Shown piece after piece: positions 16,087-24,833 of a DNA stretch of 40,666 nucleotides (the stretch's first letter is position 1; every line of letters begins with the position of its first letter). The position numbers were made by a program, and so were the translations under genes. Under the pieces are notes generated by a model. It saw only the letters and a list, made by a program, of their open reading frames with translations, was not told the DNA's origin and made no database searches. The DNA comes from Isosphaeraceae bacterium (GTDB lineage Bacteria; Planctomycetota; Planctomycetia; Isosphaerales; Isosphaeraceae): positions 1 through 40,666 of the forward strand of contig JARLIH010000103.1 of assembly GCA_031291845.1 (NCBI GenBank). Direction: 5' to 3'.

Positions 16087-19000
16087 ATGAGCGACGCTTC
16101 GGAACGAAAGCTCACGATCTGGTTCGGGATCGCCCTGGTGCTGCTAATCGTCAATGCCGTGTTCTCGTCCTGGAACATCCGGAATCTGGTCGCCACGAGC
16201 GACCGGGTCGTCCACACGCGCGAAGTCCTCGGCGCGCTGGACGGCGTCGTCTCGACCCTGCGTGAGGCTGAGTCGGGCCAGCGCGGCTACGTGATCACCG
16301 GTCAAGAAAAGTACGTGGAGCGGCTCGATGAGATCGTCAGGGAGAGCACCGACGGGCTCGCGAACCTGCGGCGGTTGGTTTCGGATAGCGCCGAGCAACG
16401 TTCGTCGGTCGACGGCCTCGATCGCGCGGTCAGGGCCCGTCTGGCGGTTCTGCGGGCGAACCTTGCCATCCGTCGCGCGCAGGGATTTGATGCGGCGCGG
16501 CGGGCGATCGTGGACGGGCAGGGCAAGCAGGACATGGATCAGGTTGACCGTCTCGCCGCCGAGATCAAGGGTCGCGAACGCTTGCTGCTGGAGCAGCGCA
16601 CGGGCGTGGCCGTCTCGAGTATCTGGTCGACGATCGGCACGTTCTCGCTGGCAACGATTCTGGCGCTGGGGCTGCTCGGGTCGGCGTATTACCTCGTCCG
16701 CCGCGATGCAGCCGATCGGAAGCGGTCGGAGCAGGCGGTGCGTCGCTCGGAGGTGCGTAAGGCCGCGATCCTCGAATCGGCCCTGGACGCCATCGTCACG
16801 ATCGACCACGACGGGAACGTCATCGAGTTCAACCCAGCGGCGGAGCGCACGTTCGGATACGCACGAGAAGACGCCCTGGGTCGAGAACTGGCGGCGCTGA
16901 TCATCCCGCCGGCGCTGCGCGATCGTCACCGTGAGGGGTTGAGGCATTACGCCGCTTCGGGTGCAGGCGCCATGCTTGGCCGGCGAATCGAGCTCCCGGC
17001 GCTGCGCGCGGACGGGTCGGAGTTCCCGGTCGAGCTGGCAATCAGTCCGATCGCGCTGGACGGGCCGCCGATGTTCACGGCGTACCTCCGCGATATCACG
17101 GAGCGCAAGCGTGACGAGGCGGCCGTCGAGGAGCGGGAGCGCCTGGCCAACCTCGGCGCCGACGTCGGAGCCGCGCTCATCGAGGGGGAGAGCCTCCCGG
17201 ACATGCTACAGCTTTGCTGCGAGGCGCTCGTCCGCCACCTGCACGGCGCATTCGCCCGGATCTGGACGCTTGATGATCCGCAAGAGCTGCTCGTGCTTCA
17301 GGCCAGCGCGGGTATCTACACGCATACGGACGGGCCGCATGGCCGGGTCCCTATCGGCAAGTTCAAGATCGGTCAAATCGCGCAGGAGCGGCGACCCCAC
17401 CTGACCAACGACGTCATTGGCGACCCCCGTGTCAGCGAGCAGGAATGGGCGCAGCGCGAGGGGATGGTGGCTTTTGCCGGATACCCGCTCTTAGTCGGCG
17501 GACGGCTCGTGGGCGTCGTGGCGATGTTTGCCCGGCATAAGCTATCCCGTGCGGCGTTCCAGGCGATGGGCACCGCGGCGAGCGGGATCGCGCTCGGCAT
17601 CGAGCGTAAGCATGCGGAAGCGGCGATTCGGGAGGGATCGGAACGCGTCCGTTTGCTGCTCGAATCGACGGGAGAGGGGATTTTCGGCCTGGATCTCGAT
17701 GGGCGATGCTCGTTCTGCAATCCGGCGGGCCTCAAAATCCTCGGCTATGCCGATGCGAGCGAGCTGGTCGGCAAGAACATGCACGCCGCGATCCACCACA
17801 GCTTGCCGGACGGAACCCCGTGCCCCGAGGCGGAGTGCCCGATCTACAGCGCGTTTCGCGCGGGGCGGCAGGCCTTCTCCGACGACGAGTACCTGTGGCG
17901 CGCGGACGGCACGGGCTTCCCGGCGGAGTTGCGCTGTGCGCCCATTCGACGCGGAGAGGAGATTCTCGGCGCCGTCGTGACCTTCGTCGACATCAGTCGG
18001 CGGCGGCGGGTCGAGGAGACGATGCGGCTCCGCGATCGCGCGCTGCGCTCGATCGTCCAGGGCGTGTTCATCACGGATCCGTCGCGGGCCGACGAGCCGA
18101 TCATCTACGTCAACGCCGCCTTCGAGCAGATCACGGGGTACGCGCAAGGGGAGGTCTCGGGGCACGACATCCGGTTCCTCCAGGGACCGGGGACCGAGCC
18201 CGAAGCGTTGAAGGCGATCCGCCTGGCCTTCCGCGAACGGCGTGACGCGGCGGTCGAGCTGCTCTGTTATCGGAAGGACGGGGCCGAGTTCTGGGCCAGC
18301 CTGTCTCTCGCGCCCGTAGTCGACACGCGCGGAAGGGTCAGCCACTTCGTCGGCCTGATTACCGACGTGACCGAGCGCAAGCGGGGGGAGGAGGAACTGA
18401 GAGAAGCAAAGGACAGGGCCGAAGCCGCGAGCCGCTCCAAGAGCACGTTCCTGGCCAACATGAGCCACGAGCTGCGCACCCCCTTGAACGCCATCATCGG
18501 TTATAGCGAGATGCTTCACGAAGAGGCCGAGGAGGAGGGCCGCGAAGAAGCCGCATCGGACCTGAAGAAGATCCAGGCATCGGGCAGACACCTGCTGGGC
18601 CTGATCAACGACATCCTCGACCTGTCGAAGATCGAAGCCGGGAAGATGGACCTTTTCCTCGAAACCTTCGAAGTTCCGGAAATGATCCGCGGGGTGCTGG
18701 GCACGATCGCGCCGCTCGTGGAGCAGAACGGCAATACGCTCGAGGTCGACTGCCCCAACGATCTCGGAGAGATGCACGCGGACCTGACGAAAGTGCGGCA
18801 GGTGCTCTTGAACCTGTTGAGCAACGCCAGCAAGTTCACCGATCACGGGACGATCGCGCTGCGCGTCTCTCGGGAGAAGCTCGAGGGGAAGGATTGGATG
18901 GCGTTCGAGGTCACCGACAGCGGTATCGGCATGACCCCGGACCAACTGGCCAAGCTGTTTCAGCCGTTCACCCAGGCGGACGCGTCGACGACGCGAAAAT

Positions 19001-19968
19001 ACGGCGGCACGGGCCTCGGTCTCACCATCACACGGCGGTTTTGCCAGCTCATGGGGGGCGACATCACTGTCAAAAGTGATCCGGGGCGCGGGTCGACCTT
19101 CACCGTCAAACTCCCGGCGCAGAGCGTCGAACCGGTTCCGACGCCCGCGGCGGGAGACCCCGTCTCGGCGGACTTCACGGCGGCGCCGGGGAGCCTGGTC
19201 CTCGTGATCGACGACGACCTGATGGTCCACGACCTCCTGCGACGGACTCTCAGCAAGGACGGGTTTCGGGTCCAGTGTGCGGCCGGAGGGAAGGAAGGTC
19301 TTCGCCTGGCGCGCGAGATCCGCCCCGACGTGATCACCCTGGACGTGATGATGCCGGGAATGGACGGCTGGGCCGTTCTCTCGGCACTGAAGTCCGACCC
19401 GGAACTCGCCGACACGCCGGTGGTGATGGTCACGATGATCGACGACAAGAACCTTGGCTACACCCTGGGGGCGTCGGACTACCTGACCAAACCCGTGGAC
19501 CGGGTGCGTCTCGCGGCGATCCTGAAGAAACACCGCCAGCAATGCGCGGGCAACTGTTGGGCACTCGTGGTCGAGGACGATGTGGTTAGCCGGCGGATGG
19601 TATGCGAAATGCTGGAGAAGGATGGTTGGACCGTCGTCGCCGCGGAGAACGGCCGGGTGGCGCTGGAACGCGTCCGCGAGCATCGGCCTCACCTGATCTT
19701 GCTCGACCTGATGATGCCGGAGATGGACGGCTTCGCTTTCATGGAGGAGCTGCGCGGGCACGAGGAATGGAGCGATATCCCGACGCTGGTATTGACCGCC
19801 AAAGATCTGACGGAAGACGATCGACAGCGATTGAACGGCGATGTGCTGGGGTTCTTGCAGAAAGGTTCTTGCACGCGCGAAGAGCTGTTGCGTCAGATCC
19901 AGCGCGCGGTTTCCGCTCAGACCCGACAAGGGGCCGGCGCCGGCTCGTCGGCAGGGGCATCGTCGTGA
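16087..19968 (+). CDS. CHASE3-PAS-GAF-PAS-PAS hybrid histidine kinase with two receivers
   Basis: 1293 residues; ATG 16087 follows AAGGAGG. Membrane segments at about 11-31 and 180-203 enclose a CHASE3 sensor (EAESGQRGYVITGQEKY). Then PAS (222-345), GAF (355-510), PAS (520-640) and a LOV-like PAS (652-768), all with the usual DITERKR-type linkers. The HisKA motif NMSHELRTPLNAIIGYSEML places the phosphorylated His at 794. The ATPase domain has the N-box NLLSNASKF (909-917), DSGIGM (944-949) and YGGTGLGL (972-979). Two receivers follow: D1042-D1044, Asp1086 and Lys1135; then E1163-D1165, Asp1207 and Lys1259. Phosphate thus can pass from His794 to the receivers. Two single-domain receivers and a stand-alone histidine-domain protein directly follow, so a branched phosphorelay is likely. 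The sensed signal is unknown. Confidence 0.95.
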   Translation: MSDASERKLTIWFGIALVLLIVNAVFSSWNIRNLVATSDRVVHTREVLGALDGVVSTLREAESGQRGYVITGQEKYVERLDEIVRESTDGLANLRRLVSDSAEQRSSVDGLDRAVRARLAVLRANLAIRRAQGFDAARRAIVDGQGKQDMDQVDRLAAEIKGRERLLLEQRTGVAVSSIWSTIGTFSLATILALGLLGSAYYLVRRDAADRKRSEQAVRRSEVRKAAILESALDAIVTIDHDGNVIEFNPAAERTFGYAREDALGRELAALIIPPALRDRHREGLRHYAASGAGAMLGRRIELPALRADGSEFPVELAISPIALDGPPMFTAYLRDITERKRDEAAVEERERLANLGADVGAALIEGESLPDMLQLCCEALVRHLHGAFARIWTLDDPQELLVLQASAGIYTHTDGPHGRVPIGKFKIGQIAQERRPHLTNDVIGDPRVSEQEWAQREGMVAFAGYPLLVGGRLVGVVAMFARHKLSRAAFQAMGTAASGIALGIERKHAEAAIREGSERVRLLLESTGEGIFGLDLDGRCSFCNPAGLKILGYADASELVGKNMHAAIHHSLPDGTPCPEAECPIYSAFRAGRQAFSDDEYLWRADGTGFPAELRCAPIRRGEEILGAVVTFVDISRRRRVEETMRLRDRALRSIVQGVFITDPSRADEPIIYVNAAFEQITGYAQGEVSGHDIRFLQGPGTEPEALKAIRLAFRERRDAAVELLCYRKDGAEFWASLSLAPVVDTRGRVSHFVGLITDVTERKRGEEELREAKDRAEAASRSKSTFLANMSHELRTPLNAIIGYSEMLHEEAEEEGREEAASDLKKIQASGRHLLGLINDILDLSKIEAGKMDLFLETFEVPEMIRGVLGTIAPLVEQNGNTLEVDCPNDLGEMHADLTKVRQVLLNLLSNASKFTDHGTIALRVSREKLEGKDWMAFEVTDSGIGMTPDQLAKLFQPFTQADASTTRKYGGTGLGLTITRRFCQLMGGDITVKSDPGRGSTFTVKLPAQSVEPVPTPAAGDPVSADFTAAPGSLVLVIDDDLMVHDLLRRTLSKDGFRVQCAAGGKEGLRLAREIRPDVITLDVMMPGMDGWAVLSALKSDPELADTPVVMVTMIDDKNLGYTLGASDYLTKPVDRVRLAAILKKHRQQCAGNCWALVVEDDVVSRRMVCEMLEKDGWTVVAAENGRVALERVREHRPHLILLDLMMPEMDGFAFMEELRGHEEWSDIPTLVLTAKDLTEDDRQRLNGDVLGFLQKGSCTREELLRQIQRAVSAQTRQGAGAGSSAGASS

Positions 19969-20003
19969 GCCCGGCGGCCCAAGTCCCTGAGGAGACGATC
20001 CCG

Positions 20004-20381
20004 ATGTTCAAAATCCTTCTGGTTGAAGATAACGAGCTGAACCGCGACATGCTTTCCCGCCGCCTCTTGCGCAAGGGCTACGAAGTGGTGGTCGCCGTGG
20101 ATGGACGGCAGGGCGTCGCGATGGCGCAGGACGGGGCGTTCGACCTGATCCTGATGGACATGAGCCTTCCTCAGCTCGACGGCTGGGAGGCGACGCGCGC
20201 GCTCCGGGGCGACGCGCGCACCCGCGCCACGCCGATTATCGCCCTCACCGCGCACGCGATGCCGGGGGACCGCGAAAAGGCGCTCTCCGCCGGGTGCGAT
20301 GATTACGACAGCAAGCCCATCGATCTCCCCCGGCTGCTCGGGAAGATCGAGGCCAGGCTCCGACCCGAAAGCGCGCCATGA
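20004..20381 (+). CDS. single-domain response regulator
   Basis: 125 residues: only a receiver (CheY-like) domain. ATG 20004 follows GAGGAGA. Motifs: ILLVEDNELNRDMLSRRLLR with acidic pocket E9/D10, LILMDMSLPQLDGWEAT with the phosphorylated Asp, ALTAHAMPGDREKALSAGCD with the conserved Thr, and SKPIDLP with the Lys. It has no output domain, so it must act by contact or pass phosphate on. It follows the hybrid kinase by 35 bases, and its stop overlaps the start of the next gene (ATGA). Same length as the receiver at 20853-21230. Confidence 0.93.
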   Translation: MFKILLVEDNELNRDMLSRRLLRKGYEVVVAVDGRQGVAMAQDGAFDLILMDMSLPQLDGWEATRALRGDARTRATPIIALTAHAMPGDREKALSAGCDDYDSKPIDLPRLLGKIEARLRPESAP

Positions 20382-20833
20382 CGGGCGACGGACGAGCCCG
20401 GGCCGACGGGGGGAGCGGCGCGCGTGACGAAAATCTGCGGCACGACCTGCTGACGCCGCTGAACCACATCATGGGCTACAGCGAAATGCTTCAGGAGGAG
20501 GCCGGCGAATCGGGGCTGTCCGTGCTCTCGGCCGGCGTACGCAGCATTCTTGATCTGGCGAAGGACATTTCGGCGCTCATCAACCGCTTCGTCCCTGCGG
20601 GGCACGAGGCTTATACGCCAAGGCAGCTCGCGGAACTTCAACCTCTGCTTTCCGCGTTGACCGGGCGCATCGTCGAGCAATGTGAGCTCGTGCGAGCGCA
20701 CCGGGAAATCGCGGCTCAGGAGACGATTACCGCGGATTTGGGGCGGGTCCGCGATGCGGCCGACCGCCTGGCGGGCATCGTCGAGCGGCGACTCGACGGT
20801 CCGGCGACCGATGTGGGCCAGCCGAAAGGATGA
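20378..20833 (+). CDS. stand-alone histidine-kinase dimerisation domain protein
   Basis: 151 residues. It contains NLRHDLLTPLNHIMGYSEML, which aligns with the NMSHELRTPLNAIIGYSEML of the neighbouring hybrid kinase; the candidate phosphorylated His is residue 22. A helical remainder follows (LSVLSAGVRSILDLAKDISA, EQCELVRAHREIAAQETITA). There is no ATP-binding domain, so it cannot autophosphorylate by itself. It may be a histidine phosphotransfer protein derived from a DHp domain, carrying phosphate between the two receivers that flank it. Coupled by 4-base overlap to the gene before it. Confidence 0.8.
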   Translation: MTGDGRARADGGSGARDENLRHDLLTPLNHIMGYSEMLQEEAGESGLSVLSAGVRSILDLAKDISALINRFVPAGHEAYTPRQLAELQPLLSALTGRIVEQCELVRAHREIAAQETITADLGRVRDAADRLAGIVERRLDGPATDVGQPKG

Positions 20834-20852
20834 CTGTGCAACCGGAGGATCG

Positions 20853-21230
20853 ATGGCCAAGATTCTGCTGGTCGACGACAACGAAGAGAACTGGGAAATG
20901 CTGTCCCGCCGCTTGACGCGCCGAGGCTACGTGGTCGTCGTTGCCCGCGACGGCCAGCAGGCCGTGGACATGGCGTCATCGGAGGCCCCCGACCTCATCC
21001 TGATGGATATGAACATGCCCGTGATCGACGGCTGGGAGGCGACGCGTCGGATCCGGGCGACTCCGGAGCTCGCCTCGATACCGATCATCGCTGTCACGGC
21101 ACACGGGATGGCGGGCGACCGCGAGAAGATCCTGGAGGCGGGCTGCTGGGACCACCACATCAAGCCGGTCGAGCTCACACGGTTGCTTGCCCAGATCGAG
21201 ACGATGTTGAAAAAGGGGCAGGGGGGCTGA
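20853..21230 (+). CDS. single-domain response regulator
   Basis: 125 residues, receiver domain only. ATG 20853 has GGAGG five bases upstream. Motifs: ILLVDDNEENWEMLSRRLTR with D9/D10, LILMDMNMPVIDGWEATRRI with the phosphorylated Asp, AVTAHGMAGDREKILEAGC with the Thr, and IKPVEL with the Lys. It is a paralogue of 20004-20381 and the end of the phosphorelay operon. Without output domain, it probably works through protein contact. Confidence 0.93.
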   Translation: MAKILLVDDNEENWEMLSRRLTRRGYVVVVARDGQQAVDMASSEAPDLILMDMNMPVIDGWEATRRIRATPELASIPIIAVTAHGMAGDREKILEAGCWDHHIKPVELTRLLAQIETMLKKGQGG

Positions 21231-21283
21231 CGGTCTTGCGCGGGGCGGCGACGATCGTCGGTTACCGGCCGCAACAGCCGCCG

Positions 21284-22726
21284 TCAGCGCCTGATGCGGT
21301 TACCGAGCACGAAGCCCAGAAGGCCGATCAGGGCGACGCCGAGGAACACGTGGAGGCCGACGAGGGCGAGCGCGAGGTCGTGCGCGGGGAGCAGCCGGAT
21401 GCCGATGCTGCCGGTCGTCATCGCGAGAAGCCCAAAAATGGCGAGGTCGACCGGGTGCCGCGTCGGAACCTTGATGATCCCGTTCGGCGTCTCCTGCTCG
21501 CGTACGACGCTGCCGGTCAGCCCGTAGGCGGCGCAGAACAGGAGGTAGAGCGCGAGCAAGGACGCGAACACCCGTGGAATGCTCTCGCCGTAGTCGCACA
21601 CCCACTCGACGAATTGATCGCTCGCGTAGACGGCATAGAACCGCGTCATCGGCCCCCATTGCCGTGCGGCGTGTGCGGCCCGCGCCTGTTCGAGCGCGCC
21701 ACGTTTCTGCATGCGCCTTCGCCGGCGGTAGGCCCAGGCCGCGGCGTCGTGGTCTCCCAGATTCTGAAAGGCCCGCTCCAGAGAGAGGTAGCCTTTCCGG
21801 GCCTCGTCGAACTCACGGGTCAGCTCTTCGCCGATCGCCCCGCCGAGCTGCTCCCGCCCGAAACGGGTGTCGTCGAGGCGGGCGCCGCTCATGTGGACGT
21901 GCGTGAGGTCGCAATGGGTCAGGTCGGTCTCCTGGAGCTTGGCGTCCCGCAGCACCGCCCCTCGCAGGACAGCATTTCCGAGGGTTGCTCCGCGCAGGTC
22001 GGCGCCGACGAGCTTGGCCTCGCGCAGATCGGCCCGTCTGAGGATCGTTTCCTGGAGGTTAGCGTTCGTGAGGTCTGCCCGCGCGAGATGGGCCTCTTCG
22101 AGCAGGGCGCCACGGAGGTCCGCGTTGGTCAGGTCGGCACCGTCGAAGTCCGCGCCCCACAGATCGGCCTTGGCGAGCCTGGCCTCTTCGAGGACCGCGT
22201 CCCCGAGCTTGGCAAACCGCAACGTCGCAGCGCGAAGGTCGGTTTCCTCGAGCATGGCCCCGCGCAGGTCCGCTTGGCCAAGGGCCGCGCCCGCGAGGTC
22301 CGCGCCCGCCAGGTCGGCCCGCCGCAGGTCCGCGCCGTCCAGCCTGGCCGCCGACAGCTTGGCCCCGCCCATCAATGCGCCCCGAAGGTCCGCGTTCGAA
22401 AGGCACCCTCGCCGGAGATCGGCATTCCTCAAGCTCGCTCCCTGGAGGTCAGCCCCGCTCAGGTTGATTCCGCCCGACTCGGGGTCGCGCCAGGGACCGG
22501 CGCCGTGCGGTTCGCCCAGGCTTTCGAGCGCCTCCGGACTGAGGTCGACCTCGTCCAGCACGGCGTGAAGCCCGTCATACGCCGGCAGTTCCAATCGTTT
22601 CGCGGGGTGCTCTTCGATGAGGCGAAGCACGATCGCGGCCCGCTCCGCGGGTGTCGCGGCCGCCAGCCTCTCGTAGACGTCTCGGGGGGCTCGATACGAG
22701 TTCATCTGGGCGCAGACCTGGGCCAT
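21284..22726 (-). CDS. pentapeptide-repeat protein with channel-like C-terminus (copy 1)
   Basis: 480 residues (ATG 22705 is an equally possible start). The N-terminus is soluble (DVYERLAAATPAERAAIVLR). About residues 86-270 are A(D/N)Lxx pentapeptide repeats (GADLQGASLRNADLRRGCLS and on), which fold into a right-handed beta-helix. Then a charged helical link (EEARKGYLSLERAFQNLGDH-type) and a C-terminal pair of membrane segments (IPRVFASLLALYLLFCAAYG; LVGLHVFLGVALIGLLGFVL) flanking a short re-entrant-like MTTGSIGIRLL. The layout is like pentapeptide proteins fused to two-helix ion channels, but the canonical TxGYGD filter is absent. A tandem paralogue lies 55 bases upstream. Converges with the phosphorelay operon. 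Confidence 0.85.
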   Translation of the reverse strand: MAQVCAQMNSYRAPRDVYERLAAATPAERAAIVLRLIEEHPAKRLELPAYDGLHAVLDEVDLSPEALESLGEPHGAGPWRDPESGGINLSGADLQGASLRNADLRRGCLSNADLRGALMGGAKLSAARLDGADLRRADLAGADLAGAALGQADLRGAMLEETDLRAATLRFAKLGDAVLEEARLAKADLWGADFDGADLTNADLRGALLEEAHLARADLTNANLQETILRRADLREAKLVGADLRGATLGNAVLRGAVLRDAKLQETDLTHCDLTHVHMSGARLDDTRFGREQLGGAIGEELTREFDEARKGYLSLERAFQNLGDHDAAAWAYRRRRRMQKRGALEQARAAHAARQWGPMTRFYAVYASDQFVEWVCDYGESIPRVFASLLALYLLFCAAYGLTGSVVREQETPNGIIKVPTRHPVDLAIFGLLAMTTGSIGIRLLPAHDLALALVGLHVFLGVALIGLLGFVLGNRIRR

Positions 22727-22781
22727 TGACCGCGGTGCCTTCCATCGACAAACGAAAGCGATCTTTCAAACTTGACGTACA

Positions 22782-24173
22782 TTATCGCCGGACGCGATTG
22801 CCCACCACAAAGCCCAACAGCCCCGTCAGCCCGATTCCGAGGAGGGCCTCGGCGGCGGTCAAGAAGTGAACGGATTCGTTTCTCGGCAACAGGCCGACCG
22901 TGGGGCTGCCCGACGTCGAAACCGCGAGCAGGCTGAAGATCGCCAGATCTTTCGGATTTCGAGTCACCACTCGGCGGACCCCCGACGGTGTCTCGACCTC
23001 GCGGACAACGCTGCCCGTGAGTCCGTAGATCAGGGTGAAAAACAAGTAGAGCACGAGCAGCGACGCGAGCGCGCGAGGAATACTCTCCCCGTAGTCGCAG
23101 ACCCACTCGCTGACCTGGTCCCCCGCGCATTGGAAGTACGACGGCCACGCGCGCCATCGGCTCAAGCCACCGGCGGCTCGGGCTTGGCGCCAGGCGCTGA
23201 GCTTTTGCATCCGCCTTCGCCTCCGATAGGCCCAGCTTGCGGCGTCGTGGTCGCCCAGGTCCTGAAAGGCGCGCTCCAGGGCCAGGTATCCTTTTCGTGC
23301 TTCATCATAGTCGCGGCGCAGCTCCTCGCCGATCGCCCCGCCAAGCTGGTCTCGTCCGAGACGCGTCTTTTCGAGCCAGGTCTCACTGAGGTGGACGCGC
23401 GCGATCGTACAGCCGGTCAGGTCGAGCCGCTGGAGATTGGCACCGCTGAGGACCGCGTCGTCGAAATTTGCGCCTGCGCAGGCTGCGCCGCGCAGGTCGG
23501 CGCGGGACAGGTCGGTGCTGCGGAAATCGGCCTCGTGGAGCACGGCTCCGCGCAGGTCCGCGCTGGCCAGGTCGGCGCCAGCGACCCGGGCGCCCCACAG
23601 GTCGGCCGCGCGGAGGTCGGCGTGCTCGAGCGCGGCGCCTTCGAGGTTGGCAAAGCGCAGTCTGGCCCGGCGGAGGTTTGCATCCTCGAGCATTGCGCCG
23701 CCGAGGTCCGCCGTGCCGAGCGACGCCCCTGCGAGGTTGGCGCCGGCGAGATCCGCACCCCGGAGATTCGCCCCGTTCAGCAGCGCCCCCCGAAGGTCGG
23801 CTGCACCCAGGGCGGCGTTCCGGAGGTCCGCATCACCGAGGTCGACCCCCGCGAGCTTGGCATTCCGGAGACGAGCGCCCCGCAGGTCAGCGCCCCGGAG
23901 GCTTGCGGCTGTGCGGGCCGTGGCCGGTCCCTCGCCCGCGCCGGTGCGACAACGCCGGCGCCGTTTCGGCACCTCGCGTCCGAGCTCGACTCCATCGAGG
24001 ACAACGTGGGATCCGTCGGCGAGGGTCGGCAACGCAAGCGGCTTTCCGGCGTGTTCCTGGAGGAGGCGGAGCACGATCCCTCCCCGCTCGGCGGGTGTGG
24101 CCGTTGCCAGCCGCTCATAGATCGCTGCCGGAACGGAGTATTCGTCCTCCGGACTGGTCCGGTCGCGTGTCAT
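22782..24173 (-). CDS. pentapeptide-repeat protein with channel-like C-terminus (copy 2)
   Basis: 463 residues from ATG 24173 (GGAG 11 bases upstream); ATG 24200 would add nine. Same architecture as the next gene: a YERLATATPAERGGIVLRLL opening, a basic linker (PKRRRRCRTGAGEG), pentapeptide repeats (SLRGADLRGARLRNAKLAGV on) and a C-terminal two-helix membrane unit (IPRALASLLVLYLFFTLIYG; AAEALLGIGLTGLLGFVVGN). The loop between the helices is STSGSPTVGLLP, again not a potassium filter. Both genes are on one strand 55 bases apart and clearly arose by tandem duplication. Role unknown, perhaps membrane sensing or a modified pore. Confidence 0.85.
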   Translation of the reverse strand: MTRDRTSPEDEYSVPAAIYERLATATPAERGGIVLRLLQEHAGKPLALPTLADGSHVVLDGVELGREVPKRRRRCRTGAGEGPATARTAASLRGADLRGARLRNAKLAGVDLGDADLRNAALGAADLRGALLNGANLRGADLAGANLAGASLGTADLGGAMLEDANLRRARLRFANLEGAALEHADLRAADLWGARVAGADLASADLRGAVLHEADFRSTDLSRADLRGAACAGANFDDAVLSGANLQRLDLTGCTIARVHLSETWLEKTRLGRDQLGGAIGEELRRDYDEARKGYLALERAFQDLGDHDAASWAYRRRRRMQKLSAWRQARAAGGLSRWRAWPSYFQCAGDQVSEWVCDYGESIPRALASLLVLYLFFTLIYGLTGSVVREVETPSGVRRVVTRNPKDLAIFSLLAVSTSGSPTVGLLPRNESVHFLTAAEALLGIGLTGLLGFVVGNRVRR

Positions 24174-24200
24174 CAGTCGTTGCGCTCCGCGCGAAGGCAT

Positions 24201-24833
24201 GGCCGCTCAAGAGGCCTCCGTCTCCGCCGTCGACCGCCGCGGAGGGCCTCGCCAAGGACGAACGCAAGCACTCGGGCCAGTTTCCACCCTGGTGTCGCAT
24301 GGAGTTCGCTCAATCTCATTCGCTGCGTCGCCAGGCGACCTTGATGAGTTGCTCGAGAGGCATCGGGCGTTCCTCGACCGGTGGTGCGCATGTCTCGGTC
24401 GCTGAGTGAACCTGAGCAGACGCGTGCCAGGCCCTTCCCTTGTGCAAACGTCATTCCAAGCTGAGTTTGATGAGCTTCCTTGACGTTGTTGCGACGGCGA
24501 TTACGACAGAATCCGTTTCATGGATCGGGATTCACACGGCGACCGGCGAGTGCGCCTTCCTGCGTTTTGCTCGTGCCGGCGGACGTGATCCGGCGACTGC
24601 GCAACCAGGCTCTCGTTTTGCGAAGGCTCGGCAATCCGACAAGACAAACTTATTTGATTGCGATAAGCGCGAGTGGTAACGTTTTCTCAACGCTCGTCAG
24701 TGGAGGCGGGTCCGATGGGGGAAATGGACCCTGGATGGTTGAAAGCGCGACGGGAAGTCGTTAGACCTGCTCAGGATATGCGGCTCGCTTCGTGCGCCGG
24801 CCTCGCTCCTGGCTTTTATCGAGGGATCACCCC
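24201..24833. other. gene-free stretch between divergent genes
   Basis: About 630 bases between the divergent pentapeptide and metallohydrolase genes. Small frames here (24440-24679, 24480-24764) overlap each other and have no motif. The stretch should hold promoters of both genes, but no clear -35/-10 pair was singled out. Confidence 0.45.

Noticed and set aside
17542..19929. 795-residue open frame on the minus strand
   Set aside because: Shadow of the hybrid kinase; Arg/Asp/His/Val-rich translation with no domain.
21236..22729. 497-residue open frame on the plus strand
   Set aside because: Antisense of the pentapeptide-repeat gene; its apparent repeats mirror the coding repeats.
24440..24764. 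two overlapping small frames
   Set aside because: They overlap in different frames and neither has a ribosome binding site or a motif.
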